Assembly (NCBI RefSeq): GCF_017876095.1
Contig: NZ_JAGINM010000008.1
Span: 186,001-250,000, forward strand
DNA from: Azospirillum agricola
Lineage (GTDB): Bacteria; Pseudomonadota; Alphaproteobacteria; Azospirillales; Azospirillaceae
DNA length: 64,000 bases
Direction of reading: 5' to 3'
The notes under the pieces: generated by a model
Told to the model about the DNA's origin: nothing
Seen by the model: only the letters and a program-made list of their open reading frames with translations
Databases searched by the model: none
Made by a program: the position numbers and the translations under genes
Shown here: piece by piece, positions 12,337 through 20,707 of the stretch
Position numbering within the stretch: position 1 is the stretch's first letter
Layout of the letters: every line of letters starts with the position of its first letter

Positions 12337-13173
12337 ATGAAGATCGACCTCCGCTACGCACCGCATCCGGACGACGCGAAGCGCTACGACACGGACACGT
12401 TGCGCCGCCATTTCCTGCTGGAGGACATCTTCCAGCCGAACGAGATCGTGCTGACCTACAGCACCGTCGACCGGGTGGTGGTGGGCGGCGTCCTGCCGAC
12501 GACCGAAGCGGTGGCGCTGACCGCGCCGAAGGAGATCGGCTCGCCGACCTTCCTGGCGCGCCGCGAGTTGGGCGTCTTCAACATCGGCGCGCCCGGCCGC
12601 GTGGTGGTCGACGGCACGACCTATGACCTGGGCAACCGCGACGCCATCTACATCGCCAAGGACAGCGTCGACGTCCGCTTCGAGAGCGCCGATCCGGACA
12701 GCCCGGCCAAGTTCTACCTGATGAGCACGCCGGCCCACGCCCGCTACGAGACCCGCGTCATCACCCAGGCGCAGGCCAGGTCGATGGCGCTCGGCGACAT
12801 CGCGACCTCCAACAAGCGGGTCATCCACCAGTACATCCTGCCGGGCGTCTGCGAGACCAGCCAGCTCGTCATGGGCCTGACCCAGCTGGAGCCGGGCAAC
12901 ATGTGGAACACCATGCCGGTCCACAGCCACGGCCGCCGCTGCGAGGTGTATTTCTACTTCGACCTCGCCGAGAACGCCCGCGTCTTCCACCTGATGGGCG
13001 AGCCGACCGAGACCCGCCACATCGTGATGAAGAGCGACGAGGTGGTGATCTCGCCGAGCTGGTCGATCCATTCCGGCGTCGGCACCAGCAACTACGCCTT
13101 CATCTGGGGCATGGGCGGCGACAACGTCGATTACACCGACATGGACTGGATCCCGATGGAGACCCTGCGATGA
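12337..13173 (+). CDS. kduI: 5-dehydro-4-deoxy-D-glucuronate isomerase (KduI)
   Basis: 278 residues, full length. It isomerises 5-keto-4-deoxyuronate, formed from unsaturated uronates after pectin or glycosaminoglycan cleavage, to 2,5-diketo-3-deoxygluconate. It is a cupin; the zinc site is visible as HSHGRRCEVYFYFD (about 196-209, His, His and Glu ligands) and the later His in SWSIHSGVGTSNY (about 245). N-terminal MKIDLRYAPHPDDAKRYDTD is typical. An AGGGAGAC ribosome site lies 5 bases before the ATG. It is the first gene of a long plus-strand operon and overlaps kduD by ATGA. No pectate lyase is in the window, so import of unsaturated uronates is presumed. Confidence 0.95.
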   Translation: MKIDLRYAPHPDDAKRYDTDTLRRHFLLEDIFQPNEIVLTYSTVDRVVVGGVLPTTEAVALTAPKEIGSPTFLARRELGVFNIGAPGRVVVDGTTYDLGNRDAIYIAKDSVDVRFESADPDSPAKFYLMSTPAHARYETRVITQAQARSMALGDIATSNKRVIHQYILPGVCETSQLVMGLTQLEPGNMWNTMPVHSHGRRCEVYFYFDLAENARVFHLMGEPTETRHIVMKSDEVVISPSWSIHSGVGTSNYAFIWGMGGDNVDYTDMDWIPMETLR

Positions 13174-13934
13174 GCCCCCATCCCCTCTTCGACCTGACCG
13201 GCAAGACAGCGATGGTCACCGGCGCCAACACCGGGCTGGGGCAGGCGATCGCGGTCGCTCTCGCCGAGGCCGGGGCCGGCATCGTCGCGGTCGGCCGCTC
13301 GGCGATGACCGAGACGTCGGCCCTGGTCGGCGAGACCGGCGCGCCCTTCCGCGAGATCCGCGCCGACCTGTCGAGCGTGGCGGCGGTGGCGCCGCTGATG
13401 GAGCAGGCGACCGCCGACGGGACCAGGATCGACATCCTGGTCAACAACGCCGGCATCATCCGCCGGGCCGACGCCGTGGACTTCACGGAGGCCGACTGGG
13501 ACGCGGTGATGGACGTCAATCTGAAGACGACCTTCTTCCTGACCCAGGCGGTCGGCCGCGCCATGATCGACGAGGGGCGCGGCGGCAAGATCATCAACAT
13601 CGCGTCGATGCTGTCCTTCCAGGGCGGGATCCGCATCCCCTCCTACACCGCCAGCAAGAGCGGGCTGGCCGGGCTGACCCGGCTGCTCGCCTGCGAATGG
13701 GCCGGCAAGGGCATCAACGTCAACGCCATCGCGCCGGGCTACTTCGACACCAACAACACGTCCGCCCTGCGCGCCGATCCCAAGCGCAGCGCCGACATCC
13801 TCGCCCGCATCCCGGCCGGCCATTGGGGCCAGCCCAAGGAGCTGGGCGGCGCGGCGGTGTTCCTGGCCTCGGCGGCGGCGGATTACGTGCACGGCATCGT
13901 GCTGCCGGTCGACGGCGGCTGGCTGGCGCGCTGA
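13170..13934 (+). CDS. kduD: 2-dehydro-3-deoxy-D-gluconate 5-dehydrogenase (KduD), SDR family
   Basis: 254 residues. It reduces 2,5-diketo-3-deoxygluconate to 2-keto-3-deoxygluconate (KDG) with NAD(P)H. Classical SDR motifs are present: TGANTGLGQ (about 17-25), NNAG, the catalytic Ser in NIASMLSF and YTASK (about 159-163), then the PGYFDTNNT stretch characteristic of KduD. The start codon overlaps the kduI stop, so translation is coupled. The KDG made here would be phosphorylated by the kinase at 19781 and cleaved by Eda. Confidence 0.92.
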   Translation: MSPHPLFDLTGKTAMVTGANTGLGQAIAVALAEAGAGIVAVGRSAMTETSALVGETGAPFREIRADLSSVAAVAPLMEQATADGTRIDILVNNAGIIRRADAVDFTEADWDAVMDVNLKTTFFLTQAVGRAMIDEGRGGKIINIASMLSFQGGIRIPSYTASKSGLAGLTRLLACEWAGKGINVNAIAPGYFDTNNTSALRADPKRSADILARIPAGHWGQPKELGGAAVFLASAAADYVHGIVLPVDGGWLAR

Positions 13935-13948
13935 GGCGGGGCATGCAC

Positions 13949-13976
13949 GCAAAGCCCTTCTCCCGGGAGAGGGGCT
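13949..13976. terminator. Intergenic hairpin after kduD
   Basis: Twelve-base arms (AAAGCCCTTCTC and GAGAGGGGCTTT, one mismatch) around CCGG. It resembles the AAGCCCCTCTC-type hairpins near 17036 and 28623. No T-run follows on the plus strand, so it may stabilise or partly terminate the kduID message rather than stop it. Confidence 0.5.
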
Positions 13977-14070
13977 TTAGGAGGGCCAGAGTAAAAGCGG
14001 TGTCCGCAAGGACCCACGCGTTGATGACAGAACAACCGGCGCAAAGCCGGGTCAGTCGGGAGGCGCCTTC

Positions 14071-14754
14071 ATGAAATACAACTTCGACTTCGCCAGTCTC
14101 CAGGAGTACTGGCCCGAGTTCCTGCGCGGCGCGCTGATGACGCTGGAGATGACGGTCATCGCCTGCGTGTTCGGCCTCGTCATCGGCGTCCTTTGCGCCA
14201 TCGGCCGGCGCGGCAAGCGCAAATGGCTGGCGACGCTGTGCGGCGCCTATGTCGAGATCGTGCGCAACACGCCGTACCTGATCCAGATCTTCTTCATCTT
14301 CTTCGGTCTGGCGAGCGCCGGGCTGAAGCTGCCGATCTTCGCCGCCGCCGTGCTGACCATGGTCTTCAACGTCGGCGCCTACACCGCCGAGATCGTGCGC
14401 GCCGGCATGGACACCATCCATCCCGGCCAGATCGAGGCGGCGGAGGCGCTGGGCCTCTCGACCCCGCAGATCTACTGGGACGTCATCCTGCGCCCGTCGC
14501 TGGAGCGGGTCTACCCGTCGCTCAGCGGCCAGTTCGTGCTGATGATGCTGTCCTCGTCCGTCACCTCGCAGATCTCGGCGGAGGAACTGACCGGCGTCGC
14601 CAACTCGGTGCAGTCCGAGAGCTTCCGCTCCTTCGAGACCTTCATCGTCGTCGCGGTTCTCTACTTCGGCATGGCGATGATGCTGAAATTCGCCTTCCAC
14701 CTGTTCGGACAGGCCATCTTCCCGCGCCGTCGCCGGCTCGGCACGCCGCTGTAA
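14071..14754 (+). CDS. Polar-amino-acid-type ABC transporter permease 1
   Basis: 227 residues of the HisM/PAAT family with about five membrane helices. The EAA loop that contacts the ATPase reads EAAEALGLSTPQIYWDVIL (about 130-150). N-terminal LRGALMTLEMTVIACVFGLV is the usual first helix. It is the first of four consecutive transporter genes (permease, permease, ATPase, binding protein). Position inside a sugar-acid operon raises the possibility that the system imports an acidic sugar or an amino-sugar acid rather than an amino acid; sequence alone does not decide this. Confidence 0.88.
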   Translation: MKYNFDFASLQEYWPEFLRGALMTLEMTVIACVFGLVIGVLCAIGRRGKRKWLATLCGAYVEIVRNTPYLIQIFFIFFGLASAGLKLPIFAAAVLTMVFNVGAYTAEIVRAGMDTIHPGQIEAAEALGLSTPQIYWDVILRPSLERVYPSLSGQFVLMMLSSSVTSQISAEELTGVANSVQSESFRSFETFIVVAVLYFGMAMMLKFAFHLFGQAIFPRRRRLGTPL

Positions 14755-14801
14755 GGCTGGAATCAAGGCCGCGAACGCAAGGCCGGAAGGGAGAAAACAC
14801 C

Positions 14802-15464
14802 ATGGGCGGGTCCTTCACCGTCAACCACCTGATCTACCTGTTGCAGGGCATGATGTGGACGGTCGTGCTGTCCGCGCTGGCCTTCGCGCTCGGCGGCGTC
14901 GCCGGCTTCGGCGTGATGCTGATGCGCACGGCGCGCACGCGCCTCCTGCGGCAGATCTCCTTCGTCTATGTCCAGCTCATCCAGGGCACGCCGCTGCTGA
15001 TCGTGCTGTTCGTCGTCTATTTCGGCCTCGGCGTCGTCGGCATCGAACTGCCGCCGCTGCTGGCGGCCGGCGTGTCGCTGATGGTCTATTCCAGCGCCTT
15101 CCTCGGCGAGATCTGGCGCGGCTGCGTCGAGGCGGTGCCGCGCACCCAGTGGGAGGCGTCGGAGTGCCTGGCGCTGACCCGCTGGCAGACGCTGGTCGAC
15201 GTCATCCTGCCGCAGGCGGCGCGCATCGCCACGCCACCCACCGTGGGCTTCCTGGTCCAGGTGATGAAAAGCACCTCGCTCGCCTCGGTCGTCGGCTTCG
15301 TCGAGCTGACCCGCGCCGCGCAGGTCGTCAACAACTCGCTGTTCACGCCGTTCCTCGTCTTCGGGATCGCGGGCGTCCTGTACTTCGCCCTGTGCTACCC
15401 GCTGTCGCGCTGGAGCCGTTCGCTTGAGAGGAAGCTCAATGTCGGCCGTCGTCAAGCTGCATGA
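14802..15464 (+). CDS. Polar-amino-acid-type ABC transporter permease 2
   Basis: 220 residues, second membrane subunit of the same importer. It has five predicted helices and an EAA loop (EASECLALTRWQTLVDVIL, about 115-133). It starts 47 bases after permease 1 with a GGAAGGGAGA ribosome site. Its last 26 bases overlap the ATPase gene, which indicates coupled translation. The two permeases would form a heterodimer. Confidence 0.88.
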   Translation: MGGSFTVNHLIYLLQGMMWTVVLSALAFALGGVAGFGVMLMRTARTRLLRQISFVYVQLIQGTPLLIVLFVVYFGLGVVGIELPPLLAAGVSLMVYSSAFLGEIWRGCVEAVPRTQWEASECLALTRWQTLVDVILPQAARIATPPTVGFLVQVMKSTSLASVVGFVELTRAAQVVNNSLFTPFLVFGIAGVLYFALCYPLSRWSRSLERKLNVGRRQAA

Positions 15465-16167
15465 CATCCACAAATCCTTCGGCAGCGTCGAGGTGCTGAA
15501 GGGGGTGTCCTTCGAGATCGCCAAGGGCGAGGTCGTCGCCATCATCGGCCGCAGCGGCTCCGGCAAGAGCACGGCGCTGCGCTGCATCAACCGGCTGGAG
15601 ACCATCCAGTCCGGCACGCTGGAGGTCTGCGGCCACCGCATCGACAACGAGGCCGTCGACCTGCGCGCGCTGCGCCAGGACGTCGGCATGGTGTTCCAGA
15701 GCTACAACCTGTTCCCGCACCTGACGGTGGAGGAGAACATCACGCTGGCGCCGCGCCGGGTGAAGAAGCTGGCGAACCGCGACGCCCGCGCGCTGGCGCT
15801 GGAATCGCTCCAGCGGGTCGGGCTGGCCGAGAAGATCGACGCCTACCCCGAACAGCTTTCCGGCGGCCAGCAGCAGCGCGTCGCCATCGCCCGCTCGCTC
15901 GCCATGCAGCCCAAGGTGATGCTGTTCGACGAGGTGACCTCGGCGCTCGACCCCCAGCTCACCGGCGAGGTGCTGCGCGTCATGGAGACGCTGGCCCGCG
16001 GCGGCATGACCATGGTGGTGGTGACGCACGAGATGGCCTTCGCCCGCCGCGTCGCCAACCGGGTGATCTTCATGCACCAGGGCAAGGTGTGGGAGACCGG
16101 CCCCGGCGACATGCTGGCCGACCCCAAGACGCCGGAGCTGCGCGACTTCATCTCGAACGGCCTGTGA
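15439..16167 (+). CDS. Amino-acid-type ABC transporter ATP-binding protein
   Basis: 242 residues. Walker A is GRSGSGKST (about 37-45), the Q-loop is in VGMVFQSYNLFPH, the signature is LSGGQQQR (about 139-146), Walker B is VMLFDEVTSALDP and the H-loop is in VVTHEM. It matches the GlnQ/HisP subgroup in length. The ATG at 15439 is preferred over an upstream in-frame codon at 15424 because a GAGAGGAAG site sits just before it. It energises the two permeases encoded upstream. Confidence 0.92.
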   Translation: MSAVVKLHDIHKSFGSVEVLKGVSFEIAKGEVVAIIGRSGSGKSTALRCINRLETIQSGTLEVCGHRIDNEAVDLRALRQDVGMVFQSYNLFPHLTVEENITLAPRRVKKLANRDARALALESLQRVGLAEKIDAYPEQLSGGQQQRVAIARSLAMQPKVMLFDEVTSALDPQLTGEVLRVMETLARGGMTMVVVTHEMAFARRVANRVIFMHQGKVWETGPGDMLADPKTPELRDFISNGL

Positions 16168-16222
16168 CGGTCCGTTTTTCAAAGAACAACCCAGCAAAGA
16201 ACCCCTAGGAGGAAACCGGTCC

Positions 16223-17026
16223 ATGCGCATCAAGACGCTTCTCTCCACCGCGACCGCCGCCGTCGCCGCCCTGTGGCTCGCCGCCGCGCCGGTGACGGCG
16301 CAGGCCGACCAGCTCGACGACATCATGAAGGCGAAGAAGATCCGCATCGCCGTCGCCATGGGCATCCCGCTCTTCGCCTTCGTCGACAAGGACGTCAAGG
16401 CGACCGGCTCCGACGTCGAGACCGCGCGGCTGCTCGCCAAGGACATGGGCGTCGAGCTGGAGCTGGTCGAGATCACCAACGCCGCCCGCGTGCCGACCAT
16501 CCAGACCCGCAAGGCCGACCTGCTGATCGCCACCCTGGCGATCACGCCGGAACGCAAGAAGGTGGTGGACTTCACCATCCCCTACGCGACGCTCGACATC
16601 ATCGTGGCGGGCACGCAGGACAACGCCATCAAGGGCTACGACGACCTGAACGGCAAGAAGATCGGCCTGACCCGCGCCACCGTGAACGACAGCATGGTGA
16701 CCAAGGGCGCCAAGGGCGCCGAGGTCGTGCGCTTCGAGGATGACGCGACGCTGATCACCGCCGCCGTGTCGGGCCAGCTCGACATCGTCTCGACCCAGAC
16801 CGCCGTGCTGGCCGCGATGAACGAGAAGCGCCCGCAGAGCCCGCTGAAGGTGAAGTTCGTTCAGCAGGAGCTGAACCTCGGCATCGCCCTGCCGCAGGGC
16901 GAGGACCGGCTGAAGGAGTGGGTCAACAACTGGATCAAGACCAACTTCCAGAACGGCAAGATGAACGCCATCTTCTCCGCCTTCCACGACCGCGACCTGC
17001 CGCAGGACCTGCTGACCCGTCAGTAA
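16223..17026 (+). CDS. ABC transporter substrate-binding protein, family 3
   Basis: 267 residues with a signal peptide cleaved near VTAQADQ (about 30). The two-lobed periplasmic fold shows the family-3 landmarks: KAKKIRIAVAMGIPLF, DVETARLLAKDMGVELELV, and ADLLIATLAITPERKKVVDFTIPY. Proteins of this group bind polar amino acids or related carboxylates; which ligand is not clear here. A strong AGGAGG-type site precedes the ATG. It is followed by a long palindromic element (17036-17163) that could uncouple its high expression from the downstream enzymes. Confidence 0.88.
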   Translation: MRIKTLLSTATAAVAALWLAAAPVTAQADQLDDIMKAKKIRIAVAMGIPLFAFVDKDVKATGSDVETARLLAKDMGVELELVEITNAARVPTIQTRKADLLIATLAITPERKKVVDFTIPYATLDIIVAGTQDNAIKGYDDLNGKKIGLTRATVNDSMVTKGAKGAEVVRFEDDATLITAAVSGQLDIVSTQTAVLAAMNEKRPQSPLKVKFVQQELNLGIALPQGEDRLKEWVNNWIKTNFQNGKMNAIFSAFHDRDLPQDLLTRQ

Positions 17027-17035
17027 GGTTTTTCT

Positions 17036-17163
17036 CCCTCTCCCGCCCCGGGAGCGGGAAGGGTGAGGGGCTATAGGGACATGGATTTCGTACCACGCCC
17101 GATAGCCCCTCACCCTCCCCATGCTGCGCATGGGTCCCTTCCCTCTCCCGGGGCGGGAGAGGG
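17036..17163. repeat. 128-bp nested inverted repeat
   Basis: The left arm starts CCCTCTCCCGCCCCGGGAG and the right arm ends with its exact complement. Further in, GGGTGAGGGGCTAT pairs with ATAGCCCCTCACCC. The right arm contains an extra 23 or so bases that can themselves fold (CCCATGCGCAGCATGGG). The element fills the gap between the binding-protein gene and the SDR gene. It looks like a REP-type or small non-autonomous palindromic element. Shorter sequences with the same CTCTCCCG core lie at 13949 and 22350. Confidence 0.7.
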
Positions 17164-17188
17164 CATGCAAATCACAGGACCGAACCAC

Positions 17189-17929
17189 ATGCCCGGAAGA
17201 CTCCACGGCAAGACCGCCATCGTCACCGCCGCAGCCCAGGGCATCGGCCGCGCCGCGGCGGAAGCCTTCGCCCGCGAGGGCGCGCAGGTCTGGGCGCTCG
17301 ACATCAATGAGGAACGCCTCGCCGACCTCGCCGGAATCCCCGGCATCACCATCCGCCGGCTCGACGTGCTGGACGGCGCCGCCGTCGCCGGGACGGTGGC
17401 CGCCATCGGGACGGTCGACGCGCTGTTCAATTGCGCCGGCTTCGTCCACAGCGGCACCATCCTCGACTGCGACGAGCAGGCGCTCGATTTCAGCTTCGAC
17501 CTGAACGTCAAGTCGATGCACCGCATGATCCGCGCCGTGCTGCCCGGCATGCTGGAGCGCGGACGCGGCTCGATCATCAACATGTCCTCGGTGTCGTCGA
17601 GCGTGAAGGCGGTGCCCAACCGCTTCGCCTACAGCGTCACCAAGGCCGCCGTCATCGGCCTGACCAAGTCGGTCGCCGCCGACACGGTGGCGCGCGGCGT
17701 CCGCTGCAACGCCATCTGCCCCGGCACCGTCGAATCCCCCTCGCTGGAGGAGCGGCTGCGCGCCCAGGGCGACTATGACGCGACCCGCGCCGCCTTCATC
17801 GCCCGCCAGCCGGTCGGCCGCTTCGGAAAGCCGGAGGAAATCGCCGAGCTGGTCGTCTATCTTGCCTCCGACGCGGCGGCCTACACGACCGGCGCCATCC
17901 ATGTGATCGACGGCGGCTGGACCGCCTGA
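17189..17929 (+). CDS. SDR-family sugar-acid dehydrogenase
   Basis: 246 residues. It is a classical NAD(P)-dependent SDR: TAAAQGIGRA cofactor loop (about 14-23), NCAG, catalytic Ser in NMSSVSSSV and YSVTK (about 152-156), and a C-terminal DGGWTA. It resembles 2-keto-3-deoxy-L-fuconate dehydrogenases, which make 2,4-diketo-3-deoxy acids. The next gene encodes a fumarylacetoacetase-family hydrolase able to cleave such products, which fits. The ATG at 17189 is chosen because the fold begins there; the upstream in-frame codons lie in the palindromic element. The exact sugar acid is not determined. Confidence 0.82.
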   Translation: MPGRLHGKTAIVTAAAQGIGRAAAEAFAREGAQVWALDINEERLADLAGIPGITIRRLDVLDGAAVAGTVAAIGTVDALFNCAGFVHSGTILDCDEQALDFSFDLNVKSMHRMIRAVLPGMLERGRGSIINMSSVSSSVKAVPNRFAYSVTKAAVIGLTKSVAADTVARGVRCNAICPGTVESPSLEERLRAQGDYDATRAAFIARQPVGRFGKPEEIAELVVYLASDAAAYTTGAIHVIDGGWTA

Positions 17930-17975
17930 CGCCCTACCGCCCGACGACACCACGACACACCACGGGACACCCTCC

Positions 17976-18818
17976 ATGAAGCTGCTTCGCTACGGCCCGC
18001 CGGGCCAGGAAAAGCCGGGCCTCCTCGATTCCGAGGGCCGCATCCGCGACCTGTCCGGTCATGTCGCCGACATCGCCGGCACCGTGCTGCTGCCCGACGG
18101 CATCGCCCGGCTGAAGGCCATCGACCCGGCCTCGCTGCCGCTGGTGGAGGGCGATCCGCGCCTCGGCCCCTGCGTCGCCGGCACCGGCAAGATGATCTGC
18201 ATCGGCCTGAACTACTCCGACCACGCGGCGGAGACCGGCGCCACCGTGCCGCCGGAGCCGATCATCTTCATGAAGGCGACCAGCGCCATCGTCGGCCCCA
18301 ACGACGACATCGAAATCCCGCGCGGCTCGGAGAAGACCGACTGGGAGGTCGAGCTGGGCGTCGTCATCGGCAAGACCGCCAAATACGTCTCGGAAGCCGA
18401 GGCGATGGACCATGTCGCCGGCTATTGCGTGATCAACGACGTGTCCGAGCGCGCCTTCCAGGCCGAGCGCCAGGGCCAGTGGACCAAGGGCAAGTCGGCC
18501 GACACCTTCGGCCCGACCGGCCCCTGGCTGGTGACCCCGGACGAGGTCGAGGATCCGCAGGCGCTGCCGATGTGGCTGGAGGTCAACGGCCACCGCTACC
18601 AGAACGGCAGCACCGCCACCATGGTCTATGGGGTGCGTTACCTCGTGTCCTACCTGTCGCAGTTCATGTCGCTGCAACCGGGCGACATCATCTCCACCGG
18701 CACGCCGCCGGGCGTCGGGCTGGGGCAGAAGCCGCAGGTCTACCTGAAGGCCGGCGATGTCGTTACCTTGGGCATCGAGGGGCTGGGCACCCAGCGCCAA
18801 AACGTGATCCAAGGCTGA
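17976..18818 (+). CDS. Fumarylacetoacetate hydrolase-family protein (diketo-deoxy sugar acid hydrolase)
   Basis: 280 residues. The FAH catalytic domain covers about 70-280, with CIGLNYSDHAAE, metal ligands in DWEVELGVVIG (about 124-134) and INDVSERAFQ, and the TGTPPGVGLG loop. Related proteins hydrolyse 2,4-diketo-3-deoxy-L-fuconate or -rhamnonate to pyruvate and lactate; others act on ureidoglycolate or homoprotocatechuate products. The SDR gene 46 bases upstream makes the diketo-acid reading most likely. Confidence 0.82.
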   Translation: MKLLRYGPPGQEKPGLLDSEGRIRDLSGHVADIAGTVLLPDGIARLKAIDPASLPLVEGDPRLGPCVAGTGKMICIGLNYSDHAAETGATVPPEPIIFMKATSAIVGPNDDIEIPRGSEKTDWEVELGVVIGKTAKYVSEAEAMDHVAGYCVINDVSERAFQAERQGQWTKGKSADTFGPTGPWLVTPDEVEDPQALPMWLEVNGHRYQNGSTATMVYGVRYLVSYLSQFMSLQPGDIISTGTPPGVGLGQKPQVYLKAGDVVTLGIEGLGTQRQNVIQG

Positions 18819-18834
18819 TTTCAAGGTTGATGGA

Positions 18835-19776
18835 ATGAACCGATCGGGCATCGACATCCTGCTCTCCGCGACCATGCCGCCCGGCGTGGCCGAGGATCTG
18901 GCACGGCACTTCACCCTGCACGGACCCGAGGTCATCGGCTCCCCCGGATTCGCGGATCTGGCGCCGCGCATCCGTGGAATGGCCAGCCGCGAGCCGGCCA
19001 GGGTGGACGCGGCGCTGCTGGAGGCGTTGCCCAATCTGGAGATCATTTCCTCCTACAGCGCCGGGATCGACAACATCGACCTCGACGCGGCGAAGCGGCG
19101 CGGGCTGGTGGTCGCCAACAGCTCGGCCGCGCTCGACGAGGAGGTGGCGGACACAGCCATCGCCCTGATGCTGATGAGTGTCCGCCGCTTCGCCGCGGCG
19201 CAGCGCCATGTGCTGGAGGGGAACTGGGCCAAGGGGCCGTTCCCGCTGTCGCGCGGCCTGAAGGGGAAGCGCCTCGGCATCGTCGGGCTCGGCCACATCG
19301 GCGAGGCCATTGCGGCGCGGGCGGCGGCGTTCGGCCTGTCGATCGCCTACCACAACCGCAAGCCCAAGCCGGGCGTGGCCCACGCTTATTATGCGACGGC
19401 CGAGGAGCTGGCGGCCAATTCCGACATCCTCGCCGTCTGCTGCCCCGGCGGGCCGGCGACGCTGAACCTGATCGACGCGACGGTGCTGCGCGCCCTCGGG
19501 CCCGATGGCGTGGTCGTCAACGTCTCGCGCGGCAGCGTGGTGGACGAGGACGCGCTGCTGGCGGCGCTGGCCGACGGCGCCCTCGCCGGGGCCGGGCTCG
19601 ACGTCTGCCGCAACGAGCCGAACCCGCGCCCGGAACTGGTCGGCCACCCGGACATCGTGCTGCTGCCCCATGTCGGCAGCGCCACCACCGAGACGCGGGC
19701 GCGCATGGGCCACGTCATGCGCGACAATCTGCTGGCGCATTTCGCCGTCCCCCATTCCGCCGCCAAGGAAGTCTGA
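18835..19776 (+). CDS. D-2-hydroxyacid dehydrogenase (glyoxylate/hydroxypyruvate reductase type)
   Basis: 313 residues. The NAD(P)-binding motif GLGHIGEAIAARAAAFG is at about 150-166. The catalytic Arg is in VSRGSVVDED (about 230), Glu in NEPNPRPEL and His in LLPHVGSATTET (about 280). It resembles GhrB-like enzymes that reduce glyoxylate, hydroxypyruvate or 2-keto sugar acids. In this operon it could reduce a keto-acid intermediate or a side product. It sits 16 bases after the FAH-family gene. Confidence 0.83.
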   Translation: MNRSGIDILLSATMPPGVAEDLARHFTLHGPEVIGSPGFADLAPRIRGMASREPARVDAALLEALPNLEIISSYSAGIDNIDLDAAKRRGLVVANSSAALDEEVADTAIALMLMSVRRFAAAQRHVLEGNWAKGPFPLSRGLKGKRLGIVGLGHIGEAIAARAAAFGLSIAYHNRKPKPGVAHAYYATAEELAANSDILAVCCPGGPATLNLIDATVLRALGPDGVVVNVSRGSVVDEDALLAALADGALAGAGLDVCRNEPNPRPELVGHPDIVLLPHVGSATTETRARMGHVMRDNLLAHFAVPHSAAKEV

Positions 19777-19780
19777 GATC

Positions 19781-20707
19781 ATGAAACGCATCGCGGCCAT
19801 CGGGGAATGCATGCTGGAGCTGCGCAGCAGCGGCTTCGGTCCCGCCCGCTTCGGCTTCGGCGGCGACACGCTGAACTGCGCGCTGTATCTGGCGCGGCTC
19901 GGCGTGCCGGTCGATTACGTGACGCTGCTCGGCGACGACCATTACAGCGCCGACATGCTGGCGGCCTGGGCGGCGGAGGGCATCGGCACCGGCCGCGTCG
20001 TCCGGCTGCCCGGCCGGCTGCCCGGCCTCTACGCCATCGAGACCGACGACAAGGGCGAGCGCTCCTTCTTCTACTGGCGCGACCGTGCGCCGGCGCGCGA
20101 GCTGTTCACCCACCCCGACGCCCGGCCGCTGGTCGAGGCGCTGCCGGACTACGGCCTGCTGATGCTGTCCGGCATCTCGCTGTCGCTCTACGGCGAGGAG
20201 GGGCGGGCGAGGCTCTACGACGCGCTCGACACGGCGCGCGCCGCCGGGGCCAGGGTCGCCTTCGACACCAACCTGCGGCCGCGCGGCTGGCCCACCCTTG
20301 AGGTGGCGCGCGCCGCCTACGAGGCGTTGGCCGGCCGGGTCGACATCGTGCTGTCGGGCGTCGAGGACGAGGCGCTGCTCCATGGCGACGAGCCGGCGGA
20401 GGCGATCGTCGCCCGCTGGCGCGCCGCCGGCGCCACCGAGGTGGTGGTGAAGCGCGGCGGCGACGACTGCCTGGTCTGGGAGCAGGGCGGGGCGGTCGAG
20501 GCCGTGCCGACGACGAAGGTCGAGCGGGTCGTCGACACCACGGCGGCCGGCGACAGCTTCTGCGCCGGCTACCTCGCCGCGCGTCAGGCGGGCCAGGGCA
20601 TCGCCGAGGCGGCGCGGCTCGGCCACCGGCTGGCCGGCATCGTCATCGGCCATCCCGGCGCCATCGTCCCGGCCGAGGCCACCGCCGGCCTGAAGGGAAG
20701 CCTGTGA
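19781..20707 (+). CDS. kdgK: 2-dehydro-3-deoxygluconate kinase (PfkB family)
   Basis: 308 residues. The ribokinase/PfkB fold has the N-terminal GGDTLNCALYLARLG substrate motif (about 27-41) and the C-terminal ATP/anion-hole motif DTTAAGDSFCAGYLAA (about 252-267) with the catalytic Asp. IGECMLEL at the start and FYWRDRAPARELF in the lid are typical of KDG kinases. It would phosphorylate the KDG made by KduD to give KDPG, the substrate of Eda and the inducer of HexR. The start is 4 bases after the previous stop. Confidence 0.9.
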   Translation: MKRIAAIGECMLELRSSGFGPARFGFGGDTLNCALYLARLGVPVDYVTLLGDDHYSADMLAAWAAEGIGTGRVVRLPGRLPGLYAIETDDKGERSFFYWRDRAPARELFTHPDARPLVEALPDYGLLMLSGISLSLYGEEGRARLYDALDTARAAGARVAFDTNLRPRGWPTLEVARAAYEALAGRVDIVLSGVEDEALLHGDEPAEAIVARWRAAGATEVVVKRGGDDCLVWEQGGAVEAVPTTKVERVVDTTAAGDSFCAGYLAARQAGQGIAEAARLGHRLAGIVIGHPGAIVPAEATAGLKGSL

